A stretch of 55,429 nucleotides of DNA, taken from positions 1-55,429 of the forward strand of contig JAAEPP010000201.1 in NCBI GenBank assembly GCA_024232495.1, in the 5' to 3' direction. The translations under genes and the position numbers were made by a program. The notes below the pieces were generated by a model. The model made no database searches. It saw nothing but the letters and a program-made list of their open reading frames with translations, and was not told the origin of the DNA. Shown here in pieces: positions 44,466 through 54,207 of this stretch (position 1 is the stretch's first letter; each line of letters opens with the position of its first letter). This stretch comes from Flavobacteriaceae bacterium. Lineage in GTDB: Bacteria > Bacteroidota > Bacteroidia > Flavobacteriales > Flavobacteriaceae.

Positions 44466-45842
44466 ATGAAAAAGCTTGTTGCATTAGTTGCGATCATATT
44501 CACATTACATAGCTGTAATTCAGGTGATCGAGGAGAACTAGTTGGAACTCAAGGTAAAAAATGGCATCCAGAAAAGCCATTTGGAATGACCTTAGTTCCC
44601 GGCGGATCTTTTATTATGGGTAAATCAGACGATGACTTCGTTGCTGTTAACGATGCCCCAACTAAAACAGTTACCGTTCGTTCTTTTTATATGGATGAAA
44701 CCGAAATTACCAATGCAGAGTACCGTCAGTTTGTGCATTGGGTTAGAGATTCAACGGTACGATTAAAACTTGCAATCATAGCTGATGAATTTGGTCTTAC
44801 ATCGGAAGATGAAGGAATTGGAACTTATGCATTTGTTGATCAAGAAAATGAAGAAATGACTCCTTACGAACAGTATGAGTACGATAATTATTTTGGAATG
44901 GGAGAAGATTTCTATGAAGGTAGAAAAATTAATAACCGTCCAGAAATTATTTGGGATACTGCCAATTATCCAGACGAATACTATACTGAGATAATGGACA
45001 GTATGTATATCCGCCCTGAAGAAGCTTATAATGGACAACGAACTATTAAGACTGAAAAACTAATCTTCCAGTATACTTGGATGGATATTCAAGCGGCTGC
45101 AAAAGATAAAACAGGTAAGTCAAGAAAAGATTTTATTCGTAAAGAAAATGAGCCTATTTATCCAGATACCACTGTTTGGATAAAAGACTATAACTATTCT
45201 TACAATGAACCGATGCACAACGATTATTTTTGGCACCAAGCCTATGGTGATTATCCTGTTGTTGGTGTAAATTGGAAACAAGCAAAAGCTTTTACAGCTT
45301 GGAGAACTCTTTATAAAAATTCGTATCAAAAATCAAGAAGGCGTCAACATATAAATTCTTTCAGATTACCTAGCGAGGCTGAATGGGAATATGCTGCTCG
45401 TGGTGGTTTAGAATCAGCTTCTTACCCATGGGGTGGTCCTTATACAAAAAATGATCGTGGATGTTTTAGAGCAAATTTTAAACCTTTGCGGGGTGACTAT
45501 GCTGCCGATCAAGCTCTTTACACTGTTGAAGCTGCATCCTACGAGCCAAATGATTACAATCTTTACAATATGGCAGGTAATGTTGCTGAATGGGTGGATT
45601 CTTCTTACGACCCAGCATCTTACGACTTCTCCTCCAATATGAATCCGAATGTAAATGACACCGATAACTACCGAAAAGTAGTCCGAGGAGGATCTTGGAA
45701 AGATATTGCTTACTTTTTACAGGTAAGTTCAAGAGATTATGAATATCAAGATTCCGCGAGAAGCTATATTGGCTTCAGAACGGTTCAAGATTATATGGGT
45801 ACTGATGTCATTTTAAATGAAAAATTTGGCGATGCTCGTTAA
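44466..45842 (+). CDS. gldK: GldK, T9SS/gliding ring lipoprotein
   Basis: The 458-residue lipoprotein has Cys17 in the lipobox LHSC and a formylglycine-generating-enzyme-like fold, seen in GMTLVPGGSFIMGKSDDDF near the N-terminus and SFRLPSEAEWEYAARGG, MAGNVAEWVDSSYDP and RGGSWKD near the C-terminus. GldK, with GldN, forms a periplasmic ring under the outer membrane in the type IX secretion/gliding apparatus. FGE catalysis is not its role. It is the first of four genes in the canonical order K-L-M-N, spaced 45, 49 and 16 nt apart. Confidence 0.95.
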   Translation: MKKLVALVAIIFTLHSCNSGDRGELVGTQGKKWHPEKPFGMTLVPGGSFIMGKSDDDFVAVNDAPTKTVTVRSFYMDETEITNAEYRQFVHWVRDSTVRLKLAIIADEFGLTSEDEGIGTYAFVDQENEEMTPYEQYEYDNYFGMGEDFYEGRKINNRPEIIWDTANYPDEYYTEIMDSMYIRPEEAYNGQRTIKTEKLIFQYTWMDIQAAAKDKTGKSRKDFIRKENEPIYPDTTVWIKDYNYSYNEPMHNDYFWHQAYGDYPVVGVNWKQAKAFTAWRTLYKNSYQKSRRRQHINSFRLPSEAEWEYAARGGLESASYPWGGPYTKNDRGCFRANFKPLRGDYAADQALYTVEAASYEPNDYNLYNMAGNVAEWVDSSYDPASYDFSSNMNPNVNDTDNYRKVVRGGSWKDIAYFLQVSSRDYEYQDSARSYIGFRTVQDYMGTDVILNEKFGDAR

Positions 45843-45887
45843 TACAACAAACAAACTAAACTAATTAAATTTATAAAAACTACAATT

Positions 45888-46532
45888 ATGGCACAATCTA
45901 AACAAACAAAGAAATTATTTAATATGGCATATGGTCTTGGAGCATCTATTGTAATTATAGGAGCTTTATTTAAAATTCTTCACTGGGAATTAGGACCCTT
46001 AAATGGAGGAATTTTATTAGCAATTGGTCTAATAACAGAAGCATTAATTTTTGCCATATCCGCTTTTGAGCCAGTTGATGATGATTTAGATTGGTCTTTA
46101 GTATACCCTGAGTTAGCAGGAGGAATGGGTAAAGACAGGGATAAAGGCTCTGACGATGCCGAGGGTATCTTATCAAAAAAACTAGATGAAATGCTTAAAG
46201 ACGCTCAAATTGACGCTGAATTAATGGGAAGTCTATCGGAAAGTATTCGCTCTTTTGAAGATGTTGCAAAAGTGATGTCTCCAACCGAAGAAGCATTAAA
46301 TTCAACAAAAAAATATAGCGAAGAAATGGCGACAGCTGCATCTCAAATGGAGTCTTTAAATAACTTATACAAGTTGCAAGCGGAATCAGCCAACCGTCAA
46401 AATGAGGTGAATAACCAAGTTTTGGAGAATGCAGAGCAAATGAAAAACCAAATGGAAAACTTAGCAACCAATCTCTCTTCTCTGAATGGAGTATATGGAG
46501 GTATGTTATCTGCTATGGAAGGTAAAAACTAA
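45888..46532 (+). CDS. gldL: GldL, T9SS/gliding motor subunit
   Basis: The 214-residue protein has two N-terminal membrane helices (about 15-33 and 38-60) and a long cytoplasmic helical C-terminal half (about 95-212). Residues I recall as central to the proton-driven GldLM motor are all present with a shift of two from F. johnsoniae numbering: Tyr15, Lys29, His32, Glu51 and Glu61. GldL forms a pentamer around two GldM helices and uses proton flow to move them. The cytoplasmic part is heptad-like and rich in Glu, Asn and Gln. Confidence 0.95.
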   Translation: MAQSKQTKKLFNMAYGLGASIVIIGALFKILHWELGPLNGGILLAIGLITEALIFAISAFEPVDDDLDWSLVYPELAGGMGKDRDKGSDDAEGILSKKLDEMLKDAQIDAELMGSLSESIRSFEDVAKVMSPTEEALNSTKKYSEEMATAASQMESLNNLYKLQAESANRQNEVNNQVLENAEQMKNQMENLATNLSSLNGVYGGMLSAMEGKN

Positions 46533-46581
46533 GATAGTTACACTGTAATTAAATTATTAATTCTTAAAAAAGAAAAGTAAA

Positions 46582-48162
46582 ATGGCAGGAGGAAAACTAT
46601 CCCCAAGACAAAAGATGATTAACCTAATGTATTTGGTATTCATCGCAATGTTAGCTCTTAATATGTCCAAAGAGGTATTATCCGCTTTTGGTTTATTAGA
46701 AGAAAAAATTACACAGTCAAACGAATCAACAGATGTACGAAACGATGCCTTTATGGCTAATCTAGCTGTTAAGGCGAGTGACGAACCTCAAACCTATGCG
46801 GAACTAAACGAAAAGGCAAAACAAATAAACACCTTATCTAATACGCTGGATAATTATATAGAAGAGATCAAAACTGGTATGATGAAAACGGTTAAACCCG
46901 ACCAGCAAGATAATTACGAGGTACAAGACAAACCAGATTTTTTAGACACCAAATTTTTTAAAGGTGATAAATTATCGAAAGATGGTTTATTATTTGAATC
47001 TAATATGCTCTCCTACAGAGACGGTATTATTGATATCTTAGGTGACGATTACCCTGTGATCTCTAAATCGGTAAATGAACAATTTGGAATGCAAGAGGAA
47101 TCGCCAAGAGGTAAGAAAGTAAAGGTAAATGCATTAAAGTTTCATTTTGAGGGCTTCCCAATGATAGCCTCTAAAACTAAATTGACACAAATACAATCGA
47201 ATATTAAAACAATACAGAACGAAATCTTGTCAAGTATGATGAGAGGTGAGCAAACGGCTTCATTATCTGTAAACACCAGTAACTATTCAACTTTATTAGA
47301 AACGCCTAAATCAGCTTATTATGCTGGAGAAACATTTGATGGTTCTATAGTTCTTGGACGTGTCGATGACCAAACTAAGCCAAACAGAGCCGAATTAACT
47401 CTAGACGGTAAAGCATTGGTTGAGGGGAAAGATTTCAGCTTTGAAGGAGGTAGAGTAAAATTAAATGTTAGTGCAGGTAGTCCTGGAGATCATACCTTAG
47501 AAGGTAATTTGATATTTAAACAAGATGGCGAAGAAACAGAAGTTCCTGTTAGTAGAAGTTTTTCAACAATATCAAAGCCAAATGCAGCGGTAATTGCAGC
47601 TGATAAAATGAATGTGGTATATAGAGGAGTAGACAACCCAATGACAATATCAATTCCTGGAATCCCTGATAATAAAGTTTCTGGTTCAGCTACTGGTTTA
47701 TCCAAAGGCGCCAAAGGAAAATACATCATGCGACCAGGTAAAGGTAGAGAAGTAACTATTACTGCAAGTGGAACCTTACCCGATGGGGTCCGAATTAATA
47801 CCCCTGCAAAATTTCGTATCAAAGATATTCCAAGACCAACCGGTACTATCCGTGGAGAGGATGGAAATGGTGGACCCGTTCGAATGAACCGCCAAGGGCT
47901 TGAAATTTCAAGTGTAGGAGCTATGTTGTTAGATTTTGATTTCGATTTAAACCTTAAAGTAACGGCATTTAGTTTTAAAGTTGCTGGACAACCAACGGTA
48001 AAAGTTTCAGGGAATAAATTAAACGCTCAAGCTAAGAGCGCTCTAAAAAGAGCAAAAAGAGGAGAAACAGTTCAAATATTTGATATTATCGCAAAAATAT
48101 CAGGAAATTCAAGTTATAAATTACCAAGAATTACACCTGTTTTTGTTGAACTAGCAAACTAG
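46582..48162 (+). CDS. gldM: GldM, T9SS/gliding motor shaft
   Basis: The 526-residue protein has a short basic cytoplasmic N-terminus with Arg9 (SPRQKM), one membrane helix (about 14-34) and a large periplasmic region of several beta-rich domains, including YYAGETFDGSIVLGRVD and KLNVSAGSPGDHTLEG. GldM spans the periplasm and transmits rotation or force from GldL to the GldKN ring. Arg9 pairs with acidic residues of GldL in the motor. It starts 49 nt after gldL and ends 16 nt before gldN. Length is normal for the family. Confidence 0.95.
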   Translation: MAGGKLSPRQKMINLMYLVFIAMLALNMSKEVLSAFGLLEEKITQSNESTDVRNDAFMANLAVKASDEPQTYAELNEKAKQINTLSNTLDNYIEEIKTGMMKTVKPDQQDNYEVQDKPDFLDTKFFKGDKLSKDGLLFESNMLSYRDGIIDILGDDYPVISKSVNEQFGMQEESPRGKKVKVNALKFHFEGFPMIASKTKLTQIQSNIKTIQNEILSSMMRGEQTASLSVNTSNYSTLLETPKSAYYAGETFDGSIVLGRVDDQTKPNRAELTLDGKALVEGKDFSFEGGRVKLNVSAGSPGDHTLEGNLIFKQDGEETEVPVSRSFSTISKPNAAVIAADKMNVVYRGVDNPMTISIPGIPDNKVSGSATGLSKGAKGKYIMRPGKGREVTITASGTLPDGVRINTPAKFRIKDIPRPTGTIRGEDGNGGPVRMNRQGLEISSVGAMLLDFDFDLNLKVTAFSFKVAGQPTVKVSGNKLNAQAKSALKRAKRGETVQIFDIIAKISGNSSYKLPRITPVFVELAN

Positions 48163-48178
48163 AATAAAAATTCTATTT

Positions 48179-49081
48179 ATGAATGTAAAAAGTATAATTT
48201 TAAGTGTTTTTTGTTTATTAATGGTATCTAATCGTGCTACTGCACAATTAAATATTCTTAATGCTAAAACCCCGGAGGAAATCGGCCTTAAAACGGAAGA
48301 TCAATTAGCGTACGATAATGATCAGCCGTTGCCTTACGGTTTTATTGATAACCGTGATGTATTATGGTCAAAAACTACTTGGGAAATTATAGATTTGGAC
48401 GAAAGAATAAATTTCCCGTTGTACTACCCGATAGATACTAATAATATCGGTGTTGAAAGAAGATCGCTTTATGATGTGCTAATTAAGAACATTAAAAATA
48501 AGAATATTGAGCAGGTATATGCAGATTCTTATTTTACTGAAAAACGTACTTTAAACGATATTGAGGCTTCTTTGGTCTATTCAGATACTACAGATTTAGG
48601 TATCTCACAGTTTAATGCTGGTGAAGCTATTGACCCACAATATATTCGTAAGTTTACTTTAGATGCGGCAGATATTGAAGAGTGGAGAATCCGAGGCTAC
48701 TGGTTTTTAGACAAACGATCGGGTGAACTTAAGTATAGATTACTAGGAATTGCACCTGTAGCAAATGAGGCTCGTTCGAAAGCTTTTCCTGATGACGCCT
48801 CAGACACTAAAGTAGAACTGTTTTGGGTATGGTATCCTTCAACGAGAGAAGTTCTTCACAAAGCAAACGCTTTTAACAGGAAAAATACTTCCAGACCAAT
48901 CTCTTACGACCATTTATTAAATTCTAGAAGATTTAATTCAATAATTTATAGAGAGGACAACGATTTGGGTGACAGAACCATAAATGACTATATTAATGAT
49001 AATGCACTTATGCAATTGTTAGAGTCTGATAGAATAAAAGAAGTTATTAGAAATATCGAAATAGATATGTGGAATTACTAG
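48179..49081 (+). CDS. gldN: GldN, T9SS/gliding ring protein
   Basis: The 300-residue secreted protein has a signal peptide ending around ATAQ (residue 23) and the conserved GldN/PorN pattern, including NRDVLWSKTTWEIIDLDERI, REDNDLGDRTINDYI and a C-terminal helix ending in IEIDMWNY. It forms the periplasmic ring with GldK and is needed for secretion of adhesins and other T9SS cargo. It closes the gldKLMN unit, followed 23 nt later by a terminator. Confidence 0.95.
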   Translation: MNVKSIILSVFCLLMVSNRATAQLNILNAKTPEEIGLKTEDQLAYDNDQPLPYGFIDNRDVLWSKTTWEIIDLDERINFPLYYPIDTNNIGVERRSLYDVLIKNIKNKNIEQVYADSYFTEKRTLNDIEASLVYSDTTDLGISQFNAGEAIDPQYIRKFTLDAADIEEWRIRGYWFLDKRSGELKYRLLGIAPVANEARSKAFPDDASDTKVELFWVWYPSTREVLHKANAFNRKNTSRPISYDHLLNSRRFNSIIYREDNDLGDRTINDYINDNALMQLLESDRIKEVIRNIEIDMWNY

Positions 49082-49104
49082 CTAAGTAATTTTATGAAAA
49101 TACC

Positions 49105-49137
49105 AAAGCCTTAAGACCTTGTTTTAAGGCTTTTTTT
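49105..49137 (+). terminator. Intrinsic terminator after gldN
   Basis: AAAGCCTTAA (49105-49114) and TTAAGGCTTT (49124-49133) pair around a nine-base loop, followed by a T-run to 49137. Confidence 0.85.
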
Positions 49138-49150
49138 AATTAGAACCTCT

Positions 49151-49158
49151 TATATTTG
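49151..49158 (+). promoter_or_regulatory. Candidate -7 element directly before the FAD oxidoreductase gene
   Basis: TATATTTG is a perfect TAnnTTTG. It ends four bases before the ATG at 49163, between the gldN terminator and the gene, which predicts a leaderless transcript. No TTG is seen at -33. Confidence 0.45.
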
Positions 49159-49162
49159 TTGT

Positions 49163-50233
49163 ATGAAAGAGGTAGATTATATAGTTGTAGGACTTGGTAT
49201 TGCTGGAATTTCTTTTTGTGAAGAATTAGAAAACAACCATAAGTCCTTTATCGCTTTCGATAATAATAAAGTTACTTCAACTAAAGTAGCTGCTGGAGTT
49301 ATCAATCCAGTAGTTTTAAAACGATTTACTCCTGTTTGGAATGCAAAACTTCATGTAAGTTCATCCATTCTTTTTTACAAACAACTTTCCAAAAAAATAA
49401 ATCATAAATTAATTAAAGAAATCTCCATATTTCGCATTTTTAAGAGTATTGCAGAACAAAATAATTGGATGGTCGCTAGTGATAAAAAAGAATTGGAAGA
49501 GTTTTTAGAGCCGAAAATAATCCCAAATAATTATGTGCATATTAATGCTCCCTTTGGTTTAGGAAAAGTCAACTCTACGGGTAAAATTGATACCATTGCC
49601 CTTATCGAAAAATATAAAAAATATTTACAGCTTGAGAACAAGTATCAAAATAACACATTTGATTATTCATTGTTAACTTTTCAAAATCAACAAGTGATTT
49701 ACAACAATGTAGTTTCAAAAAACATTGTTTTCTGTGAGGGATCTTCGGTAAACAAAAACCCTTTTTTTCCAAAAGTAGCGCAACATAGCAAAGCCGCTAT
49801 ATTAATTCCTAATAAAGGGGAATATCTTACTATAAAATCGAACGATTTAAAGTTAGACTCCATGTTAAAATCATCCTTATTTATTATTCCTTTGGGCAAT
49901 GATTTTTATAAAATTGGAGCTACCTACGACCGAGATGATGTTACAGTTCAAGTTACAACCCAAGCCCGCGACGAGCTAGTTTTAAAATTAAAAGAAATTA
50001 TCACTTGCGATTTTGAAGTGGTCGATCAAGTTGCAGGCATACGACCTACTACTAAGGATAGAAGGCCTTTTTTAGGTTCCTTGACAGACAATCAGCAACT
50101 GTTTTTTTTTAATGGTCTTGGAACCCGAGGTATTACTGCTGCCCCCTCCTTAGCCAAAGTACTATTTAACTATACAGAAAATAGTATTGAAATTCCTAAA
50201 GAAATTAATATTAGAAGGATTTACAATTGGTAA
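49163..50233 (+). CDS. FAD-dependent oxidoreductase (DAO-type)
   Basis: The 356-residue protein starts with a Rossmann dinucleotide motif VVGLGIAGISFCEEL (Gly10-x-Gly12-x-x-Gly15). It also shows the DAO-family pattern: AAGVINPVVLKRF after the first strand, and near the end GIRPTTKDRRPFLGSL and FNGLGTRGITAAPSL, which contact FAD. Such enzymes oxidise amino acids or similar amines, or modify tRNA side chains in the MnmC branch. The sequence does not tell which. It is transcribed after the gldN terminator and before the ABC-F gene (53-nt gap). Confidence 0.88.
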   Translation: MKEVDYIVVGLGIAGISFCEELENNHKSFIAFDNNKVTSTKVAAGVINPVVLKRFTPVWNAKLHVSSSILFYKQLSKKINHKLIKEISIFRIFKSIAEQNNWMVASDKKELEEFLEPKIIPNNYVHINAPFGLGKVNSTGKIDTIALIEKYKKYLQLENKYQNNTFDYSLLTFQNQQVIYNNVVSKNIVFCEGSSVNKNPFFPKVAQHSKAAILIPNKGEYLTIKSNDLKLDSMLKSSLFIIPLGNDFYKIGATYDRDDVTVQVTTQARDELVLKLKEIITCDFEVVDQVAGIRPTTKDRRPFLGSLTDNQQLFFFNGLGTRGITAAPSLAKVLFNYTENSIEIPKEINIRRIYNW

Positions 50234-50286
50234 CTATTCGTTTTATTGAAAAAAAAATAAGCATCTTTGCAAAAAAAATAAATTAA

Positions 50287-52203
50287 ATGCTCAATATTCA
50301 CAATCTGACTGTTTCGTTTCAAGGCGATGACTTGTTTTCTGGGATTACATTTCAACTAAGAGCTGGTGATCGAGTAGGTTTGGTGGGAAAAAATGGAGCA
50401 GGAAAATCTACTTTATTAAAAATATTATCAGGAGAACAAGAATATGATGGCGGGCAAATTGCTTCCGATAAAAAAGTTTCGATAGGCTTTTTAAAACAAG
50501 ACATCGACTTTGTAAAAGGGAGAACAGTTCTGGAAGAATCCTACGAAGCATTTAAAGAAATTAAAAAGCTAGAACATCAGTTAGAGGCGATTAATCAAAA
50601 GCTAATTGAACGGACCGATTACGAAAGCGAGGGCTATCATCAGTTAATGGTCGATTTAAACGAAGTACAGCACCAGTACGAAATACATGGAGGCTACAAT
50701 TATCAGGGAGAAACAGAAAGAGTCTTGCAAGGATTAGGTTTTCAGAGAGCTGATTTTAATATGTCAACCGATACCTTTTCAGGAGGTTGGAGAATGCGAA
50801 TTGAGTTGGCAAAATTATTATTGCAAAATAATGATATTCTTTTGTTAGATGAGCCTACCAACCATCTGGATATAGAATCTATTTTATGGCTAGAAGAGTT
50901 CCTGAAAAACTATACGGGTGCCATCGTAATTGTTTCTCACGATAAAATGTTTTTAGATACCATTACCAACCGAACCATCGAAATATCATTGGGTAGAATT
51001 TACGATTTCAATAAGCCCTATACACAATACCTAGTTTTGCGTAAAGAGCTTAGAGAACAGCAATTAGCGACTCAAAAAAATCAGCAAAAACAGATAGAGC
51101 AAACCGAAAAATTAATAGAAAAATTTAGAGCCAAGGCTTCAAAAGCTACAATGGCCCAGTCTTTAATAAAGAAACTAGATAAGATTGACCGAATCGAAGT
51201 TGATGAAGATGATCATAGTGTCATGACTTTAAATTTTCCAATCTCTGTAAACCCGGGTAAAGTAGTTATAGAGGCGGAAGATGTTTCTAAAAATTACGAT
51301 GATAAACAAGTACTTGATAAGATAAGCTTATTGCTTGAAAGAAACAGCAAAATTGCATTTGTAGGTCAAAATGGACAGGGAAAATCAACCTTGGCTAAGT
51401 GTATTGTTGGTGAGATTCCTTTTACTGGAGCTTTAAAGTTGGGGCACAATGTAGAAATCGGCTATTTTGCTCAAAATCAAGCCGATTATCTAGACGGATC
51501 TAAAACCGTCCTAGATACTATGATTGACGCTGCAAATGAAAAAAATAGAGCTAAAGTTAGAGATATTTTAGGAGCGTTTTTATTTAGGGGAGACGAGGTC
51601 GATAAATATGTACGTGTTTTATCTGGGGGAGAGCGAAACCGACTCGCATTAGCAAAATTATTGTTACAGCCATTTAATGTTTTGGTAATGGACGAACCTA
51701 CCAACCATTTAGATATCAAATCAAAAAATGTCTTGAAAGATGCGCTGATCAAATTTGAAGGAACCTTGCTGGTAGTTTCTCATGATCGAGATTTTCTTCA
51801 AGGGTTAACCACTAAAATCTACGAATTCAAAGATCAAGATATCAAAGAATATTTGGGCGATATTGATTATTTTCTAGAACAGAGAAATATTCAAAATCTA
51901 AGAGAGGCGGAAATGAGAACCATAACCAATGCAAAAAGTAAAGAACATAAATCTTCTAGTAAAGAAAGCTATCAAAATCAAAAGAAATTAAAGTCTCTTC
52001 ACAATAAATTAAGCAAAACAGAGGCTTCCATCACTAAATTAGAGAAAGTTATTAAAGAGATCGATTTTGAATTGTCTATTAATTACGATGAAACTATTAG
52101 CAAGCCTAACTTTTTTGACCAATACCATTCAAAGAAAAAAGAACTGGAAAAGTTAATGGAAAATTGGGAAGTTATCACCGAACAAATAGACGCTATCCAC
52201 TAA
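50287..52203 (+). CDS. ABC-F family ATPase (ribosome-associated)
   Basis: The 638-residue protein has two ABC domains with no membrane segment: Walker A GKNGAGKST (34-42) and GQNGQGKST (about 360), signatures FSGGWRMRIELAKLLL and LSGGERNRLALAKLLL, and two LLDEPTNHLD-type Walker B motifs. A charged linker (about 240-300) matches the P-site tRNA interaction motif region, and the C-terminus is coiled-coil (about 555-635), as in Uup-type proteins. ABC-F proteins act on the ribosome in translation control or antibiotic protection. Uup is my preferred subfamily from the C-terminal coil. Its stop overlaps the stop of the next gene on the opposite strand. Confidence 0.93.
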   Translation: MLNIHNLTVSFQGDDLFSGITFQLRAGDRVGLVGKNGAGKSTLLKILSGEQEYDGGQIASDKKVSIGFLKQDIDFVKGRTVLEESYEAFKEIKKLEHQLEAINQKLIERTDYESEGYHQLMVDLNEVQHQYEIHGGYNYQGETERVLQGLGFQRADFNMSTDTFSGGWRMRIELAKLLLQNNDILLLDEPTNHLDIESILWLEEFLKNYTGAIVIVSHDKMFLDTITNRTIEISLGRIYDFNKPYTQYLVLRKELREQQLATQKNQQKQIEQTEKLIEKFRAKASKATMAQSLIKKLDKIDRIEVDEDDHSVMTLNFPISVNPGKVVIEAEDVSKNYDDKQVLDKISLLLERNSKIAFVGQNGQGKSTLAKCIVGEIPFTGALKLGHNVEIGYFAQNQADYLDGSKTVLDTMIDAANEKNRAKVRDILGAFLFRGDEVDKYVRVLSGGERNRLALAKLLLQPFNVLVMDEPTNHLDIKSKNVLKDALIKFEGTLLVVSHDRDFLQGLTTKIYEFKDQDIKEYLGDIDYFLEQRNIQNLREAEMRTITNAKSKEHKSSSKESYQNQKKLKSLHNKLSKTEASITKLEKVIKEIDFELSINYDETISKPNFFDQYHSKKKELEKLMENWEVITEQIDAIH

Positions 52204-53780
52204 TTATTTTTTTTCTTTTTTTCTTTATCTTTTTTTGAGGTGAACATAATTAAAAGTCCATTTTTTAAATTTTTAGCTAAATAATTAAAAAATGATTTTG
52301 TGGTATCTCGGGTAGCTTTGGCGGTTACCTTATGAAATTCTGATTTCTCATCCTTGCTTTTATCATTTATAAAAATATTGGCCACATTCGATAAAAATTT
52401 ATTTTCAGTTTTCTCTTTATTTAAAATGATCAAATCAATTTCTTCATAGTTTTGAGTTAGATTGATTTCAGATTCTTTAAAATTACCATTAATTACAAAA
52501 AAGGTTTCTTTGACCAAACCCTTAAGTTCAATATTGACCAACGGACTCAGAAAACTATTCATATCCGAAAGTTTTAAGGCACCAGCATGTCCTTTAAATT
52601 TAAAGACATCACTTTTGTTGGTTACGTCAAAAGACCATTCTGCTGTGATGGGAGTATTTTTCATAAAAACTCCCTCTACAGTAATTACTGTTTTTATAGG
52701 AGGTAAATAGGTATTACTCATATTTGTGATTCCTGCGTTTATATTGCTAATAGTGAGTACGCCTGCTGGATTTTCAAGATGTGCTTTTTCAGAATATTCA
52801 ACATTACTGTTTGTAATTGATATGGAGTCTACAGATAATTTTAAAGGTAATTCCCGAATACTTTTGCTGTATAATTTTTTAACCTTTAAGTCGTCTGCAA
52901 TAAGTTTATCACGATAAAAAGCTGCGTTTACCTGGTCGATAGTTATTAAATTGGTATTAAAAAATACAGAATCATTCTCGTTTTTTCCAAATGCTATTTC
53001 ATGGACTTTAAGCGCTGCCACTTTTACATCGTAGTAATCTCTTTCGATCGATAATTTCCTAGCATATCCTTTTTTACTGAACTTGGTTTTGTATTGTAAA
53101 TCCTCGACCGTTAGTGTCTGGTTTTCCAATAAAAGATGTCTTAGTTTTACATTTTCAAAATCTCCAGCTCTGTAAAAAACACTGTCTGTTTCCAGTGCTA
53201 TCGACTCGTAATTAAATGGAATTAAATTTGATTTTAAAGCGTCGTTTAGTTCTAATTTTCTGAGCGTTAAATTAGCGTTTTGTAACGATAGCAATGTAGA
53301 GTCCTTTGCGCCATCATATATGGTGATGTATGTTTTTTCAAGGTTGATTTTACCTATTTCAATCGGTGGTAGCGGTTTGTTCTCTTTAGAGGTAGTATCT
53401 TTTACTTTTGAGGACCTATTTTTATATTGTATAGCTTTTAATCCTTTGAAGCTAATTTGTCCAACATTAATTTTTTTACTTACCAAGTAATCCCAATAGC
53501 TTAGGCCTGTAGCCATAAACGAATCCATTTCTAATTGGGTTTGTAAATAAACAGTATCTTTTGTTTTAATACGTAGGGATGGATTATTAAATGAAATCTT
53601 TCCCGTCAAAATATTGACCGATATATTTTTGTAGCTCAATTCTATATGAGCTGGTAATTTTTCTTTTAAAAGGGTATTGATCTTGTTTTCAGCAATGCTA
53701 TTGCCGTAAATACTGAGCGTTATCAAAATTATAACGATGACCCCAAGGGTAATTAATACCCTACGTTTCTTCTTATGCAT
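52200..53780 (-). CDS. AsmA/DUF748-like membrane-anchored periplasmic protein
   Basis: The 526-residue protein has a basic start and one membrane helix (about residues 8-28), then a long beta-rich region with repeated short strands such as INVGQISFKGLKAI and IEIGKINLEKTYITIYDG, and a Lys-rich C-terminus (KKDKEKKKKNN). This resembles AsmA/DUF748 proteins, whose beta-groove structures are linked to phospholipid movement or outer-membrane maintenance. The sequence shows no catalytic motif. It overlaps the end of the ABC-F gene by four bases at the stop codons, and no terminator separates the two. Confidence 0.78.
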   Translation of the reverse strand: MHKKKRRVLITLGVIVIILITLSIYGNSIAENKINTLLKEKLPAHIELSYKNISVNILTGKISFNNPSLRIKTKDTVYLQTQLEMDSFMATGLSYWDYLVSKKINVGQISFKGLKAIQYKNRSSKVKDTTSKENKPLPPIEIGKINLEKTYITIYDGAKDSTLLSLQNANLTLRKLELNDALKSNLIPFNYESIALETDSVFYRAGDFENVKLRHLLLENQTLTVEDLQYKTKFSKKGYARKLSIERDYYDVKVAALKVHEIAFGKNENDSVFFNTNLITIDQVNAAFYRDKLIADDLKVKKLYSKSIRELPLKLSVDSISITNSNVEYSEKAHLENPAGVLTISNINAGITNMSNTYLPPIKTVITVEGVFMKNTPITAEWSFDVTNKSDVFKFKGHAGALKLSDMNSFLSPLVNIELKGLVKETFFVINGNFKESEINLTQNYEEIDLIILNKEKTENKFLSNVANIFINDKSKDEKSEFHKVTAKATRDTTKSFFNYLAKNLKNGLLIMFTSKKDKEKKKKNN

Positions 53781-53850
53781 ATTGTTAGTGGTTAATGTTG
53801 AATCAATAAAAAATTCACGAACATAAAGATAAAAATATTTTATGAAAGCC

Positions 53851-53880
53851 TTGTCTACTTACAAATTGATTGTATATTTG
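53851..53880 (+). promoter_or_regulatory. Promoter of initiator tRNA
   Basis: TTG (53851-53853), a 19-nt spacer and TATATTTG (53873-53880) match the Bacteroidota consensus in both boxes and spacing. The expected start of transcription is just upstream of the tRNA at 53891. This is the best promoter in the window. Confidence 0.85.
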
Positions 53881-53890
53881 CAGTCCACAT

Positions 53891-53963
<73 letters not shown>

Positions 53964-53972
53964 CTACACAAG

Positions 53973-54003
53973 ACGGACTAGTATTATTACTAGTCCGTTT
54001 TTT
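53973..54003 (+). terminator. Intrinsic terminator after tRNA-fMet
   Basis: ACGGACTAGTA (53973-53983) and TACTAGTCCGT (53988-53998) form a perfect 11-bp stem with loop TTAT, followed by a T-run, nine bases after the tRNA. Confidence 0.92.
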
Positions 54004-54207
54004 ATTCGAATCATTCTTATTTCCTTTAAAGGAATGAATTAATCTAAATATGGGGTTGAGATTTAAGGTTCGATATTGTCATGGGTTTTATCTTTATTGA
54101 ACAAATTAACTTCATAAAAAACGTTCGTTTAATGCTATCGAACTTTTTTCTTTATTTAAGAGGCAATAAATCAACACTTTATTTCGATTTATATTTAATT
54201 TAGTTAA

